DNA from: Acidobacteriota bacterium | GTDB taxonomy: Bacteria; Acidobacteriota; Terriglobia; Terriglobales; Acidobacteriaceae | Reading direction: 5' to 3' | Assembly: GCA_016196065.1 (NCBI GenBank) | Contig: JACPYL010000012.1 | Coordinates: forward strand, 248,001 to 312,000 | Length of the DNA stretch: 64,000 nucleotides | Part shown: piece by piece, positions 42,062 through 50,928 of the stretch | Numbering within the stretch: position 1 is the first letter of the stretch | Layout of the letters: each line of letters begins with the position of its first letter | Made by a program: the position numbers and the translations under genes | The notes under the pieces: model-generated | What the model was told of the DNA's origin: nothing | Database searches by the model: none | Seen by the model: only the letters and a program-made list of their open reading frames with translations

Positions 42062-44710
42062 ATGGCAATCCGCTGGGACAAATTTACAGTCAAGGCGCAG
42101 GAAGCGGTGCAGCGCGCGAATGAACTCGCGTCCGAGCACGGCAATCCGGAATTGTTGCCGGTCCATCTGCTGGCCGCGCTGATCGAAGACCACGAAGGCA
42201 TCGTCACGCCGGTCCTAGAGAAGATCGGCATCGGTCCGCAGGCGGTGCTGAGCGAGATCTACCAGGAAATTGAAAAGTTGCCGAAAGTTTCGGGCGCGTC
42301 TGCGCAGGCGTCGATGTCCTCGCAGGTGAACCAGTTGCTCGACCGCGCCTTCAAAGAAGCGGACACCTTCAAGGACGAGTATGTCTCGACTGAACATCTG
42401 CTCCTGGCGGCCACAGCGCTGAAGCGAGATCGAAATCACGTTGATCCAGCGCAGGAGTTGCTGGCGCGGCATGGCGCGACCCACGAAGCGATTCTTAAAG
42501 CGCTGCAAACGGTTCGCGGATCACAGAAAGTTACCGATCAGAATCCGGAAGCGAAGTTCCAGGCGCTGGAACGGTACGCCAAGGACCTTACAGAACTTGC
42601 GCGGCGGGGGAAGCTCGATCCCGTCATCGGCCGGAACGAAGAAATCCGTCGCGTCGTGCAGGTGTTATCAAGACGTACGAAAAACAATCCCGTGCTGATT
42701 GGCGAGCCCGGCGTAGGTAAGACCGCCATCGTCGAGGGACTCGCGCAAAGAATCATTTCCGGCGACGTGCCCGAAGCGCTGAAGAACAAGCGTGTGGTCG
42801 GACTCGATCTCGGCGCAATGGTTGCGGGCGCGAAGTATCGCGGCGAATTTGAAGATCGCCTGAAAGCGGTGCTCAAGGAAATCGAAGACTCGAATGGACA
42901 GATCATTCTGTTCATCGACGAATTGCACACCCTGGTCGGAGCAGGCGCGTCCGAAGGATCGATGGATGCGTCGAACATGTTGAAGCCGGCGCTGGCGCGC
43001 GGAGAACTGCGGGCGATTGGCGCAACCACACTCAACGAATATCGCAAGTACATCGAAAAAGACGCTGCCCTGGAACGCCGCTTCCAGCAGGTGTTTGTGG
43101 GCGAGCCGACGGTCGAAGACACAATCGCGATCCTGCGTGGACTAAAAGAAAAATACGAAGTTCATCACGGCGTCCGCATCAAGGACTCCGCGATTGTGGC
43201 CGCGGCAACTTTGTCGCATCGTTACATCTCCGATCGCTTTCTCCCGGACAAAGCCATCGACCTGGTCGATGAAGCTGCGGCGTCGTTGCGCATCGAGATT
43301 GACTCCATGCCGACCGTCATCGATCAGTTGGAGCGCCGGGCGATGCAGCTGGAAATCGAGAAGCAGGCATTGAAACGCGAGGAAGACGTGAACTCGCGCG
43401 AGCGGTTGGCCGTGGTGGAGAAAGAACTCGCCGGAATTCGTGAGCAGTCGAACGCGCTGAAGGCGAAGTGGAAACAGGAAAAAGAGGGGATCGCACGCAT
43501 TCGAGCACTGAAAGAGAAACTCGAGCAGCTCAAGACCGAAGAGGCTGCTGAAGAGCGCAAGGGCAATTTGGAGCGCGTGGCGCAGATTCGCTATGGGTTG
43601 ATCCGGCAGACAGAAGAAGAGTTGCAAAAGCTTTCGAAGGAAATGGAAAGCAAGTCCAGCCGCATGTTGAAAGAAGAAGTGGACGAAGAGGACATCGCGC
43701 GGATTGTTTCCAAGTGGACGGGCATCCCGGTCTCGAAGATGCTGGAAGGCGAAGTCAAGAAGCTGATCACGATGGAAGATCGCCTGCGGCAGCGCGTGAT
43801 CGGGCAGGATGCGGCGCTCGAACGTGTGGCCAATGCGATCCGGCGATCGCGGGCGGGACTGAGCGATCCCAAGCGTCCAATCGGATCATTTATTTTCCTC
43901 GGGCCGACCGGCGTTGGAAAGACAGAACTGGCGCGCGCGCTGGCGGAATTCCTGTTCGACGATGAGAAGGCGCTGTTGCGCATCGACATGTCGGAATACA
44001 TGGAGAAGCATGCCGTCTCTCGCCTGATCGGCGCGCCTCCGGGATATGTCGGATATGACGAAGGCGGGCAGCTGACAGAACAGGTGCGGCGCCGCCCTTA
44101 CGCGGTCGTGCTGTTCGATGAAATTGAAAAGGCGCATCCGGATGTTTTCAACGTCCTGCTGCAGATCATGGACGACGGCCGGCTCACCGATGGCAGAGGC
44201 CGCACGGTCGATTTCAAGAACACCGTGATCATCATGACCTCGAACCTGGGGTCGGCGTATCTGCAAGCGGAGAGCGGTTTGAGTGCCGAAGCGTTCGAGC
44301 GCGCCAGCAAGCTGGTGATGGACGCTCTGCATGCGCATTTCAAGCCGGAGTTCCTGAATCGAGTTGACGATATTGTCATCTTCCATCCGCTCGGCAAAGA
44401 GCAGTTGGTCAAGATCGTCGATCTGCGCCTGGAAGATCTGCGGCGCCTGTTGGCCGACCGCAAGATCTCGCTGGAACTGACGGACTCGGCGAAAGAGTTG
44501 CTGTTCACAGAAGGATACGATCCGAACTTTGGAGCGCGTCCGCTGAAGAGAGCGATTCAGAAACTGGTGCAGGATCCGCTGGCGCTGAAGATTCTCGACG
44601 GCGAAGTGCTGCACGGGGACCACGTGATCGTCGACGGCGCCAAGGGCAAGTTGACGTTTCGAGTGAGCGAGCGCGTTGGCGAAAACGTGCCGGCGAAGGC
44701 GAAGAAGTAA
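42062..44710 (+). CDS. clpB: ATP-dependent disaggregase ClpB
   Basis: An 882-residue Hsp100 hexameric chaperone. The N-domain (Clp_N repeats) spans 1-150. AAA1 has Walker A G-E-P-G-V-G-K-T (about 214-221) and the pore loop K-Y-R-G-E-F. The coiled-coil middle domain (about 400-530) distinguishes ClpB from ClpA/ClpC; W-T-G-I-P-V-S is present. AAA2 has G-P-T-G-V-G-K-T (about 613) and the pore loop G-Y-V-G-Y-D-E-G-G. There is no IGF/ClpP loop, as expected. It threads aggregated proteins with DnaK. AGGAGT precedes the ATG. Confidence 0.97.
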   Translation: MAIRWDKFTVKAQEAVQRANELASEHGNPELLPVHLLAALIEDHEGIVTPVLEKIGIGPQAVLSEIYQEIEKLPKVSGASAQASMSSQVNQLLDRAFKEADTFKDEYVSTEHLLLAATALKRDRNHVDPAQELLARHGATHEAILKALQTVRGSQKVTDQNPEAKFQALERYAKDLTELARRGKLDPVIGRNEEIRRVVQVLSRRTKNNPVLIGEPGVGKTAIVEGLAQRIISGDVPEALKNKRVVGLDLGAMVAGAKYRGEFEDRLKAVLKEIEDSNGQIILFIDELHTLVGAGASEGSMDASNMLKPALARGELRAIGATTLNEYRKYIEKDAALERRFQQVFVGEPTVEDTIAILRGLKEKYEVHHGVRIKDSAIVAAATLSHRYISDRFLPDKAIDLVDEAAASLRIEIDSMPTVIDQLERRAMQLEIEKQALKREEDVNSRERLAVVEKELAGIREQSNALKAKWKQEKEGIARIRALKEKLEQLKTEEAAEERKGNLERVAQIRYGLIRQTEEELQKLSKEMESKSSRMLKEEVDEEDIARIVSKWTGIPVSKMLEGEVKKLITMEDRLRQRVIGQDAALERVANAIRRSRAGLSDPKRPIGSFIFLGPTGVGKTELARALAEFLFDDEKALLRIDMSEYMEKHAVSRLIGAPPGYVGYDEGGQLTEQVRRRPYAVVLFDEIEKAHPDVFNVLLQIMDDGRLTDGRGRTVDFKNTVIIMTSNLGSAYLQAESGLSAEAFERASKLVMDALHAHFKPEFLNRVDDIVIFHPLGKEQLVKIVDLRLEDLRRLLADRKISLELTDSAKELLFTEGYDPNFGARPLKRAIQKLVQDPLALKILDGEVLHGDHVIVDGAKGKLTFRVSERVGENVPAKAKK

Positions 44711-44713
44711 AAA

Positions 44714-44811
44714 GTAGCGCCGGCACCCTGCCGGGCTGTGGCGAGGGCACGCTGCCCTCGCATGTGGGGGCGGGGCGCCCCCACGACTGCCGGCGAGGCG
44801 CCGGCGCTACG
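44714..44811. repeat. GC-rich palindrome array (family K) copy 2
   Basis: Bounded by GTAGCGCCGGC and GCCGGCGCTAC, it contains four hairpins: GCCGGCACCCTGCCGG, GCGAGGGCACGCTGCCCTCG, GTGGGGGCGGGGCGCCCCCA and GCCGGCGAGGCGCCGGC. It lies in the convergent gap after clpB and could act as a two-way transcript end. Confidence 0.75.
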
Positions 44812-45148
44812 GTGAAGTGGGTTGCCTCTTGAACTGCTCCGAGATGTGCCCCTGCGACAGATACCACGCGACGATTACTCGGACGATGATGCCAACTCCG
44901 CCGAAGATCAGTCCCTTCAGACGTACGGCGACCACTGCTCCTGACACCGAAGGGATCAGCATGACGATTCCGGCACAGGCGGCGAGGATGGCGGCGTGGC
45001 GCATGATGTTGTTGAGGCGGAGCAGGCCCCAGGCGATGGCGCCCGCCGCGACGGCGACCAGAAGGAACATGTAAGGTCCGGCTAATTCCAAGCCGAAGAG
45101 CAACGGAGCAGCGGCTGTCATGGAGACGGTTCCGGGGCTTAGCAGCAA
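44807..45148 (-). CDS. Membrane protein, possibly 5-prime truncated
   Basis: At least 113 residues with three to four membrane helices (L-F-G-L-E-L-A-G-P-Y-M-F-L-L-V-A-V and onward), ending with an amphipathic W-Y-L-S-Q-G-H-I-S-E-Q-F. The listed TTG start lies inside the first hydrophobic helix. The same frame is open and protein-like upstream to 45292 (A-Q-I-G-Y-I-T-Y-R-G-A-R-L-N-P-P-P-T-G, then another helix), but no ATG, GTG or TTG occurs there before a stop inside repeat DNA. I read this as a gene whose start was lost, or which uses a rare start. Family not recognised. Confidence 0.5.
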   Translation of the reverse strand: MLLSPGTVSMTAAAPLLFGLELAGPYMFLLVAVAAGAIAWGLLRLNNIMRHAAILAACAGIVMLIPSVSGAVVAVRLKGLIFGGVGIIVRVIVAWYLSQGHISEQFKRQPTSP

Positions 45149-45294
45149 TACGGCCGCAAGGATCGCCAGGTATGTCCCGCAGAGCCCGAACAGCGTTGCG
45201 ATGGCGCGGATGCCAGTAGGGGGTGGGTTCAGGCGTGCACCTCGATACGTAATGTACCCGATCTGGGCGCGCGGGAAGTCAAAACCAAAAGCTT

Positions 45295-45370
45295 AACCAC
45301 GGAGGTCACGGAGGACACGGAGGAATTCGACCGATTTTCTTTCTCTGTGTCCTCTGTGACCTCCGTGGTT
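45295..45370. repeat. Inverted word-repeat (CACGGAGGTCACGGAGG family)
   Basis: AACCACGGAGGTCACGGAGG onward (45295-45325) faces CTCTGTGTCCTCTGTGACCT with following CCGTGGTT (45343-45370). The two arms are near-perfect inverted copies over 26 bases and each iterates a CACGGAGG word two or three times. It lies in the divergent gap, touching the point where the neighbouring membrane-protein frame ends. Confidence 0.85.
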
Positions 45371-45438
45371 ATGATCTTCGCGTGCATCGACACTGTGCCT
45401 GCGTTTAGAATTCCCCGCTGAAACTCTGGGGGGATGGA

Positions 45439-46737
45439 ATGAGACTTTGTCGTTGGGTAATGGTGTTCGCAGTGTTTGCGCTTGCGGTGAGCCTGGCCGC
45501 AGGGCAGGTGGCAGCTGTTAAGACGGTGGTCATCCGCGCCGGACGCATGCTCGACGTGAAAACTGGCAAGACGCTGACCGGCCAGACCATCATCATTCAG
45601 GGAGGAAAGATCACCAACGTCGGATCGTTAACCGACCAACTGCTTCCTGCCGGTGCGACCGTCATCGATCTCCCTAACGCCACCGTTCTTCCCGGACTGA
45701 TCGACGCGCACACGCATATTACGTTCGCCCCCAATTTTGGCTACTCGACTCTGGGGATTTCTATTCCGCGCGAAGCGCTCACTGGAGCGCGCAACGCCAA
45801 AGTCACGCTGGAAGCCGGGTTCACAACCATCCGCAACGTGGGCGCGAATGGCTTCTCCGATGTTGCCCTACGCGACGCGGTTAATGCCGGCGACGTGCCT
45901 GGGCCGCGGATGCTGGTGAGCGGTCCGGCGCTGGGTATCACGGGCGGACATTGCGACAACAACCTGCTGCCCTACGAATACCATGCCATCGAGCCGGGAG
46001 TGGCCGATGGCGTGGAAGCGGTGCAGCACAAAGTGCGCGAGGTCATCAAGTATGGCGCGGACGTGATCAAAGTCTGCGCGACGGGCGGCGTTCTGTCGCG
46101 TGGAGATAATCCGCAGGCGTCGCAGTACACGCTGGAAGAGATGAAGGCCATCGTGGCGGACGCGCACCGGTTGGGGCGGAAAGTAGCAGCGCACGCGCAT
46201 GGCGCCGAAGGGATTCGCTGGGCGTCGATGGCCGGCGTGGATTCGATTGAGCACGGCTCCTACGTCGACGACGCAGGCATCGCTGAGATGAAGAAGAACG
46301 GCACGTACCTGGTGCCGACTCTCTATCTGATGGACTGGTTCTTCGACAACGCAGAAAAGATCGGCACGCCGGCGGAACTCGTTGCGAAGGGAAAAGAAGT
46401 GATGCCGGCGGCGCGAAAGAATGTCGCGCGCGCGTTCGCAGCAGGAGTGAAAGTTGGTTTCGGAACGGACGCGGCGGTGTATCCGCATGGACAGAACGCG
46501 CACGAGTTCGCCGTCATGGTGAAGCTGGGCCTGACGCCACTGCAGGCGATCCAGTCTGCGACCATCAACGACGCCGATCTGCTGGGATGGTCCGACAAAG
46601 TCGGGACGATCGAACCCGGCAAATGGGCGGACATCATTGCGGTGGATGGCGATCCGCTCGCCGATGTAACTACGCTGGAGAAAGTGAAATTTGTGATGAA
46701 GGGCGGCGAGGTGGTGAAGAACGCATACGCGAAGTAA
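45439..46737 (+). CDS. Secreted amidohydrolase (imidazolonepropionase/prolidase-like)
   Basis: A 432-residue exported metal hydrolase with a signal peptide (residues 1-24, S-L-A-A-G-Q). All ligands are in place: D-A-H-T-H (about 90-94), the carbamylated Lys candidate in [13 protein letters not shown] and I-E-H-G-S, and the late Asp in G-F-G-T-D-A-A-V. This layout is that of the Xaa-Pro/cyclic dipeptide and organophosphate-acid type amidohydrolases. It may cleave proline dipeptides in the periplasm; substrate is inferred only by similarity. It is not linked to the amidohydrolase pair at 10.8-13.5 kb. Confidence 0.85.
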   Translation: MRLCRWVMVFAVFALAVSLAAGQVAAVKTVVIRAGRMLDVKTGKTLTGQTIIIQGGKITNVGSLTDQLLPAGATVIDLPNATVLPGLIDAHTHITFAPNFGYSTLGISIPREALTGARNAKVTLEAGFTTIRNVGANGFSDVALRDAVNAGDVPGPRMLVSGPALGITGGHCDNNLLPYEYHAIEPGVADGVEAVQHKVREVIKYGADVIKVCATGGVLSRGDNPQASQYTLEEMKAIVADAHRLGRKVAAHAHGAEGIRWASMAGVDSIEHGSYVDDAGIAEMKKNGTYLVPTLYLMDWFFDNAEKIGTPAELVAKGKEVMPAARKNVARAFAAGVKVGFGTDAAVYPHGQNAHEFAVMVKLGLTPLQAIQSATINDADLLGWSDKVGTIEPGKWADIIAVDGDPLADVTTLEKVKFVMKGGEVVKNAYAK

Positions 46738-46771
46738 GGTCAGGGGTTTCAGGTCAGATTGCAGAGGTGCT
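46737..46771. repeat. GGTCAGATTGCAGAGG word repeat, single arm
   Basis: GGTCAGGGGTTTCAGGTCAG followed by ATTGCAGAGG matches one arm of the repeat at 23406 and 56826. The second arm is missing. It fills the 33-base gap between two convergent stops. Confidence 0.6.
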
Positions 46772-47699
46772 ATCGCGCGCAGCGGAAGCCGACAAACTCC
46801 TGCGAACCGTTCGGAGGATGGCTGTCGCGGTACTCAACCCAGAAATTCACCGGGCCTCCATCAAAGCTTCCGCCGCGAAGTACGCGTCTCGTCTTCACTT
46901 GAAGAAAAGTCTTCGCATCGAGGAATTTATTTCCGCCAGCAATCGGATTTTTCTGCGGACCGGGCGAGTAGGGCTTCCATTCGTCGGCGAGAAATTGCCA
47001 GACGTTGCCGGCCATGTCGAGGAGTCCGAAACCGTTGGCTGGATAAATCCCAGCGCGAGTCGTGGTGTGCAGATTGCTGCCTGAGTAGTTCAAATGAGTC
47101 GGGTCCGCAGGCTGATCGCCCCACGGGAAGAGCGTGTTGCGGCCGCCCCGCGCCGCGTATTCCCACTCGGCTTCGGTGGGCAATCGCTTGCCGACCCAGT
47201 GGCAGTACGCAACGGCGGAGAACCAGTTCACGTTGACGACCGGATGGTCAGCCTTCTTCGAGAAAGTTGCCGGATCGCTCCAGTGCTTGAGGTAGTTTCC
47301 ATTGTCCAAGTCCCGGCTGATTTGGCTCGGCTGCCACTCGGGATTCACGTCCGTGAATCTCTTGAACTGTGCGTTCGTCACGGGAAACTGGTCGATGAAA
47401 TAGTTGTCGATCGTGACCTCATGTTTCGGAACTTCGTCTTGAAACAGCTGGGGTGCGTCGATGCTGAAAATTTTCTGGAAGCTGGAAACTTGATCTGCGT
47501 CGATCCCCATCGAAAAGGTCGCGCCATGAATGCGAACCATCGGACCGGGAGCGGGTCTGGTGGCCTTCGGGGGCGGGGGCACAGGCGCGGGATGAGCGGA
47601 TACTTGCGCCTGACAGATCCCGGCGAGCAGAACGATCCAGCCAAAAATCATCGCCGGCGAAAATCGGATGCGGATTGCTGGAGCGATCTCGATTGCCAT
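46770..47699 (-). CDS. Exported formylglycine-generating-enzyme-fold (SUMF1) protein
   Basis: A 309-residue protein with an N-terminal hydrophobic signal (about 13-32, I-C-Q-A-Q). The FGE-sulfatase fold is clear: F-S-M-G, H-E-V-T-I-D-N-Y-F-I-D-Q-F-P-V-T-N, R-L-P-T-E-A-E-W-E-Y-A-A-R-G-G, F-P-W-G, G-L-L-D-M-A-G-N-V-W-Q-F, and R-V-L-R-G-G-S-F. The two active-site cysteines of true FGE after R-G-G-S are absent (S-F-D-G-G-P-V-N-F-W), so it should not convert sulfatase Cys; other members act as structural or radical-independent oxidases. The ATG at 47699 is chosen because the longer frame begins in repeat DNA (P-E-G-A-K-E-E). Confidence 0.8.
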   Translation of the reverse strand: MAIEIAPAIRIRFSPAMIFGWIVLLAGICQAQVSAHPAPVPPPPKATRPAPGPMVRIHGATFSMGIDADQVSSFQKIFSIDAPQLFQDEVPKHEVTIDNYFIDQFPVTNAQFKRFTDVNPEWQPSQISRDLDNGNYLKHWSDPATFSKKADHPVVNVNWFSAVAYCHWVGKRLPTEAEWEYAARGGRNTLFPWGDQPADPTHLNYSGSNLHTTTRAGIYPANGFGLLDMAGNVWQFLADEWKPYSPGPQKNPIAGGNKFLDAKTFLQVKTRRVLRGGSFDGGPVNFWVEYRDSHPPNGSQEFVGFRCAR

Positions 47700-47760
47700 G
47701 CTTCCAACATAGACTGGTCGCGCGGAAAATGGGTAGCGCAGGAACTGGCTGCGGCACTCC

Positions 47761-47848
47761 TCTTTCGCCCCTTCGGGGCTCGAACATTTCACGCTCGTAA
47801 CCCACGGCTTGCGCCGTGGGCTTTATTCTTACGCCGCTTCGCGGCTGT
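47761..47848. repeat. Hairpin chain GCCCCTTCGGGGC / CCCACGGCTTGCGCCGTGGG
   Basis: GCCCCTTCGGGGCTCGAACA, then CCCACGGCTTGCGCCGTGGG, then GCCGCTTCGCGGCTG in sequence, with the linkers TTTCACGCTCGTAA and CTTTATTCTTAC. It fills the upstream part of the 324-base gap before the FGE-fold gene. Nothing else in the gap but the terminator at 47972 is interpretable. Confidence 0.7.
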
Positions 47849-47971
47849 GCTTTGTTACGTCCGCTTCGTGCCCTTGGACAGGTCGTTGTTCACCAGCAGG
47901 AGAAATCTTGGTTCTCACGCAATCGCGAGGGCATCGCGATGGGGCCATTACAGGTACCGAGGCTGGAGCAG

Positions 47972-47999
47972 AAAAAAGCCGGCCTCTTGCGAGGCCGGT
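47972..47999 (-). terminator. Terminator of the secreted-protein gene
   Basis: On the minus strand CCGGCCTCGCAAGAGGCCGG is followed by CTTTTTTC. It begins 25 bases beyond the stop at 48024. Confidence 0.85.
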
Positions 48000-48023
48000 G
48001 AATCCGACGAGCGGATTGCTTTT

Positions 48024-48833
48024 TTAGAAAGCGCGATAGCCCACGGTGGCGGTAGCCGCCGCTCCGCCGCCCACGAAAGCCTGGTAAATGAGGGCGAGAG
48101 ATCCGTCAAATTGAACCAACGGGCCTGCGGGGAAATTGGTGAAAGGGTGGCACGCGTCGGGGCCGGAGGGAGAGTTCTGCGCGAGCGACTGATGGGTAAC
48201 GCGGGCGACGCCCACGTTTTGCAGCATGAGTCCACGGGCCGTGGCGTTCTCGTTCGGAGTGGTCACCGAATTCCATGCGGAAGCCGCCTCAATGGTCGCG
48301 TCCAGGTTGTTCGAGGTATCGGAGTCAATGTCCGTATCCGCGTAACGCAAGAGGAAGGCGCCCCGGGCGGCAGCGGTGTTGTTCTTGAGGGTCATGGTGT
48401 CCTTGACCATCGGCGAATTGCCTGCGACCAGCGTGAAAGTCTGGGTGAGGGTCCAGATGCCGTCACTGGTGGTGCGAGCCATCTTGACGACCTTTGCAGA
48501 GTGCGACACGACGGAGACTGGTCCCCAGTTGGCACTGGCGCCGAAAGAACCGTAGTCGAAGTAGGCAACGCCGGTGCTCTGGTCACAGACGCCGTAGCCT
48601 TCGCGGTCGTCGGGGATCATGAAGTGACCCTGGGGGCTCTCGATGCCAAGGATATTGCCACCATCGGTCACGCAGTACCGGAGGAAAGTATTCTGAGCTC
48701 CCGCGGTGAACGTGAACTGACAATTGATGCTCGGCAGCGGGTTGTTGCGGGTTTCATTCTTCGCATCCGGTTCGGCGGCGAAACCGAGAGCAGTAAGCGT
48801 TAGCAGCGCAAGTACAAGAACAGATTTTTTCAC
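48024..48833 (-). CDS. Secreted protein of unknown function
   Basis: A 269-residue protein using a GTG start (V-K-K-S-V-L-V-L-A-L), which opens directly on a signal peptide cut near G-F-A-A-E and has AGGAGA upstream; the frame is open to 48899. The mature protein is beta-rich: C-Q-F-T-F-T-A-G-A-Q-N-T, Y-C-V-T-D-G-G-N-I, G-I-W-T-L-T-Q-T-F-T-L, L-R-Y-A-D-T-D-I-D-S-D. It carries four cysteines that could pair after export. I know similar unnamed exported proteins, but no domain. Own terminator, single gene. Confidence 0.65.
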   Translation of the reverse strand: MKKSVLVLALLTLTALGFAAEPDAKNETRNNPLPSINCQFTFTAGAQNTFLRYCVTDGGNILGIESPQGHFMIPDDREGYGVCDQSTGVAYFDYGSFGASANWGPVSVVSHSAKVVKMARTTSDGIWTLTQTFTLVAGNSPMVKDTMTLKNNTAAARGAFLLRYADTDIDSDTSNNLDATIEAASAWNSVTTPNENATARGLMLQNVGVARVTHQSLAQNSPSGPDACHPFTNFPAGPLVQFDGSLALIYQAFVGGGAAATATVGYRAF

Positions 48834-49066
48834 GAAAGAATCTCCTGATGATTGGGATTGGATTGGCGCGTCATGCAGCCTGATCTTCGGGTCGCACAAG
48901 TAGAACCGGGCTATGAGGCGCTACTGGTGGTATCGAAGCGCGGCGGGAAAAAGCGACAAGCGGGGAACAAATCCGTGAGGCCGGCGGTCGATTCACGAAA
49001 ACAAAACAGGTTGGTGAAACCCGATGGGGCTTCTCGCCTTGAGCAATTCCTTTAGAATTCTCGACA

Positions 49067-50275
49067 GTGTCGATCCAATTGCAAATTGAAACGACGTCGG
49101 GGAGCGCTCGGCTGGGCCGACTCACCACACCTCATGGCGAGATTGAAACGCCGGTCTTCATGCCGGTCGGGACACTGGCCTCGGTCAAGGGTGTTCCGCA
49201 GGACATTCTCGAAGAACTCGGCGTCCAGATTCTGCTCGGCAATACCTATCACCTCTATCTGCGTCCGGGAGTTGAGACCGTCCGCAAGATGGGTGGCCTG
49301 CATGGCTTCATGTCGTGGAAGCGGGCGATCCTTACTGATTCGGGCGGGTTCCAGGTTTTCAGTCTGACCGAGTTGCGCAAGGTAAGTGAAGAGGGAGTGA
49401 CGTTCCGCTCGCATCTCGACGGCTCCTCGCATTTCTTTTCACCGGAGAGTGCGATGGCCGCGCAGATCGGGTTGGGCGCGGACATCATCATGGCGTTTGA
49501 TGAGTGCACGGAGTATCCGGCGGATGCGGTTCGGGCGCGGGCTTCCATGGAGTTGACGCTGCGCTGGGCGGAGCGAAGCAAGAAATATTTTGAGCAGCAC
49601 AAGCACGAAGTACCGTGGAGAGTGACTGACGATCGCGGCTCCGAGCCCGGAGCTTCGAGCTTCGAGCAAACTGGTTCTGATCGCTCGCAGCTCGGAGCTC
49701 GGAGCTCGGAACAAGCTTTATTCGGCATCGTGCAAGGTGGCATGGACCGCGAGCTTCGCCGCGAGTCAGCTCTACGGACCGTCGAAATCGGCTTTCCCGG
49801 TTATGCGATCGGCGGGCTGAGTGTCGGGGAGCCGCGGGAGCTTACGCGCGAGATCATCCAATCGACGTTGGAGCATCTGCCCGCGGACAAGCCCCGCTAT
49901 GTGATGGGGGTCGGCACGCCGGAAGAGATTGCGGAATATTCGCAGATGGGCGTCGACATGATGGATTGCGTGCTGCCGACGCGGGCGGCGCGGCATGGGC
50001 TGCTGTTTACGTCCGAAGGCAAAGTTTCCATCAAGCAGGCGCGCTATGCCCAGGATGCGGGCCCGCTGGACCCGAATTGCCGTTGCCGAGTGTGCCAGAG
50101 GTACTCGCGGGCCTATTTAAGGCACCTTTATGCATCGAACGAATTGCTGGCCCAAGTGCTGAATACCGTCCACAATGTGAGCTACTACCTTGACACCATG
50201 CGGGGCGTCCGGCATGCTATTCAACTTGGGGAAAAAGCCCCTTTTCTTTCTGAGCAGTCTCGGCCGAAACCGTAG
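49067..50275 (+). CDS. tgt: tRNA-guanine transglycosylase (queuine) with in-frame insert
   Basis: A 402-residue enzyme that exchanges G34 for preQ1 in tRNAs for Asp, Asn, His and Tyr. Motifs: the first catalytic Asp in T-D-S-G-G-F-Q, F-D-E-C-T-E-Y-P, the nucleophile region F/M-D-C-V-L-P-T-R, and the zinc site C-R-C-R-V-C with the distal His (L-R-H-L). A GTG start is used. Residues about 190-216, before L-F-G-I-V-Q-G-G, are extra relative to the family and are encoded by repeat DNA. First gene of a tgt-yajC-secD-secF cluster, a classic arrangement. Confidence 0.95.
   Translation: MSIQLQIETTSGSARLGRLTTPHGEIETPVFMPVGTLASVKGVPQDILEELGVQILLGNTYHLYLRPGVETVRKMGGLHGFMSWKRAILTDSGGFQVFSLTELRKVSEEGVTFRSHLDGSSHFFSPESAMAAQIGLGADIIMAFDECTEYPADAVRARASMELTLRWAERSKKYFEQHKHEVPWRVTDDRGSEPGASSFEQTGSDRSQLGARSSEQALFGIVQGGMDRELRRESALRTVEIGFPGYAIGGLSVGEPRELTREIIQSTLEHLPADKPRYVMGVGTPEEIAEYSQMGVDMMDCVLPTRAARHGLLFTSEGKVSIKQARYAQDAGPLDPNCRCRVCQRYSRAYLRHLYASNELLAQVLNTVHNVSYYLDTMRGVRHAIQLGEKAPFLSEQSRPKP
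49636..49713. repeat. GAGCTTCGAGC / CTCGGAGCTCGGAGC repeat inside tgt
   Basis: CGGCTCCGAGCCCGGAGCTT then CGAGCTTCGAGC, a 25-base spacer with CTGGTTCTGATC, then CTCGGAGCTCGGAGCTCGGA. The two arms are inverted word repeats. A related element is at 50841-50910 between yajC and secD. It is translated in frame as a 26-residue polar insert of TGT. Confidence 0.75.
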
Positions 50276-50495
50276 CCGTGTTCCTTGAAATAGGTTCAAG
50301 CTCGACGGTTCAAAGCTCAAGCCTGATGTCGAAGGGTATCCGGCCTAAGAAATATAAAGAGAAAAGAAATCCCGCAGGTCAGCAGCGCTAGAAGCAAAAT
50401 TGTGCCGAGTTTTCCTCGGTTGCCCCGATGAGGGTGCTTCAGACTGCCACGGCTGGATATGATTTTTCGCAGTAAGTTCGTTCTAGGGGATCAAC

Positions 50496-50837
50496 TTGGA
50501 AGGTAGCGCACTTTTCATGGGTTATGGCAGCGGATTGGCGGTGTGGTTGCAGGCTCCCAGTGGATCGAGTCTGTTGACCATCGCACCCCTGCTGTTCATT
50601 TTTGCCATTTTTTACTTCCTGCTGATCATGCCGCAGCAGCGGCGGCAGAAGAAGTGGCAGGCGATGTTGGGCGAATTGAAGACAGGCGACAAGGTCACCA
50701 CCAGCGGCGGTCTGCGCGGGACGATCATGAGCCTGAAAGACGACGCGGTCATCCTGCGCGTGCCGCCGGACAACTTGAAACTCGAAGTCAGCCGGGGCTC
50801 GGTAGTGTCGGTGACGACGGCGGAAGAAGGAAAGTAG
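50496..50837 (+). CDS. yajC: Preprotein translocase accessory subunit YajC
   Basis: A 113-residue inner-membrane protein with one helix (about 26-45, I-F-A-I-F-Y-F-L-L-I) and the M-P-Q-Q-R-R-Q-K-K-W junction, followed by a small cytosolic domain G-D-K-V-T-T-S-G-G-L-R-G-T-I. It associates with SecDF and SecYEG. The start is either TTG at 50496 (AGGGGA upstream) or ATG at 50517, which would give a family-typical length. The gap to tgt (220 bases) has no recognised gene. Next in line are secD and secF. Confidence 0.9.
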   Translation: MEGSALFMGYGSGLAVWLQAPSGSSLLTIAPLLFIFAIFYFLLIMPQQRRQKKWQAMLGELKTGDKVTTSGGLRGTIMSLKDDAVILRVPPDNLKLEVSRGSVVSVTTAEEGK

Positions 50838-50840
50838 AAA

Positions 50841-50910
50841 GAAGCTTCGGGCTAACGAGCTTCGAGCTTGAATCTTGCGAAAGTGATCTTAGCTCGCGTC
50901 TCGAAGCGCG
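50841..50910. repeat. GAGCTTCGAGCTTG word repeat, intergenic copy
   Basis: GAAGCTTCGGGCTAACGAGC, TTCGAGCTTG, then AGTGATCTTAGCTCGCGTCT with CGAAGC. It shares words with the insert in tgt (GAGCTTCGAGC; TGATC followed by GCTCG) and lies between yajC and secD. Confidence 0.6.
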
Positions 50911-50928
50911 CAGCGCCTTTGATTTTTT

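Noticed and set aside
50276-50495. Minus-strand stretch encoding a convincing hydrophobic segment (G-T-I-L-L-L-A-L-L-T-C-G-I-S-F-L-F).
   Set aside because: No ATG, GTG or TTG lies upstream of the segment before a stop, and no ribosome site is seen, so I do not call a gene.
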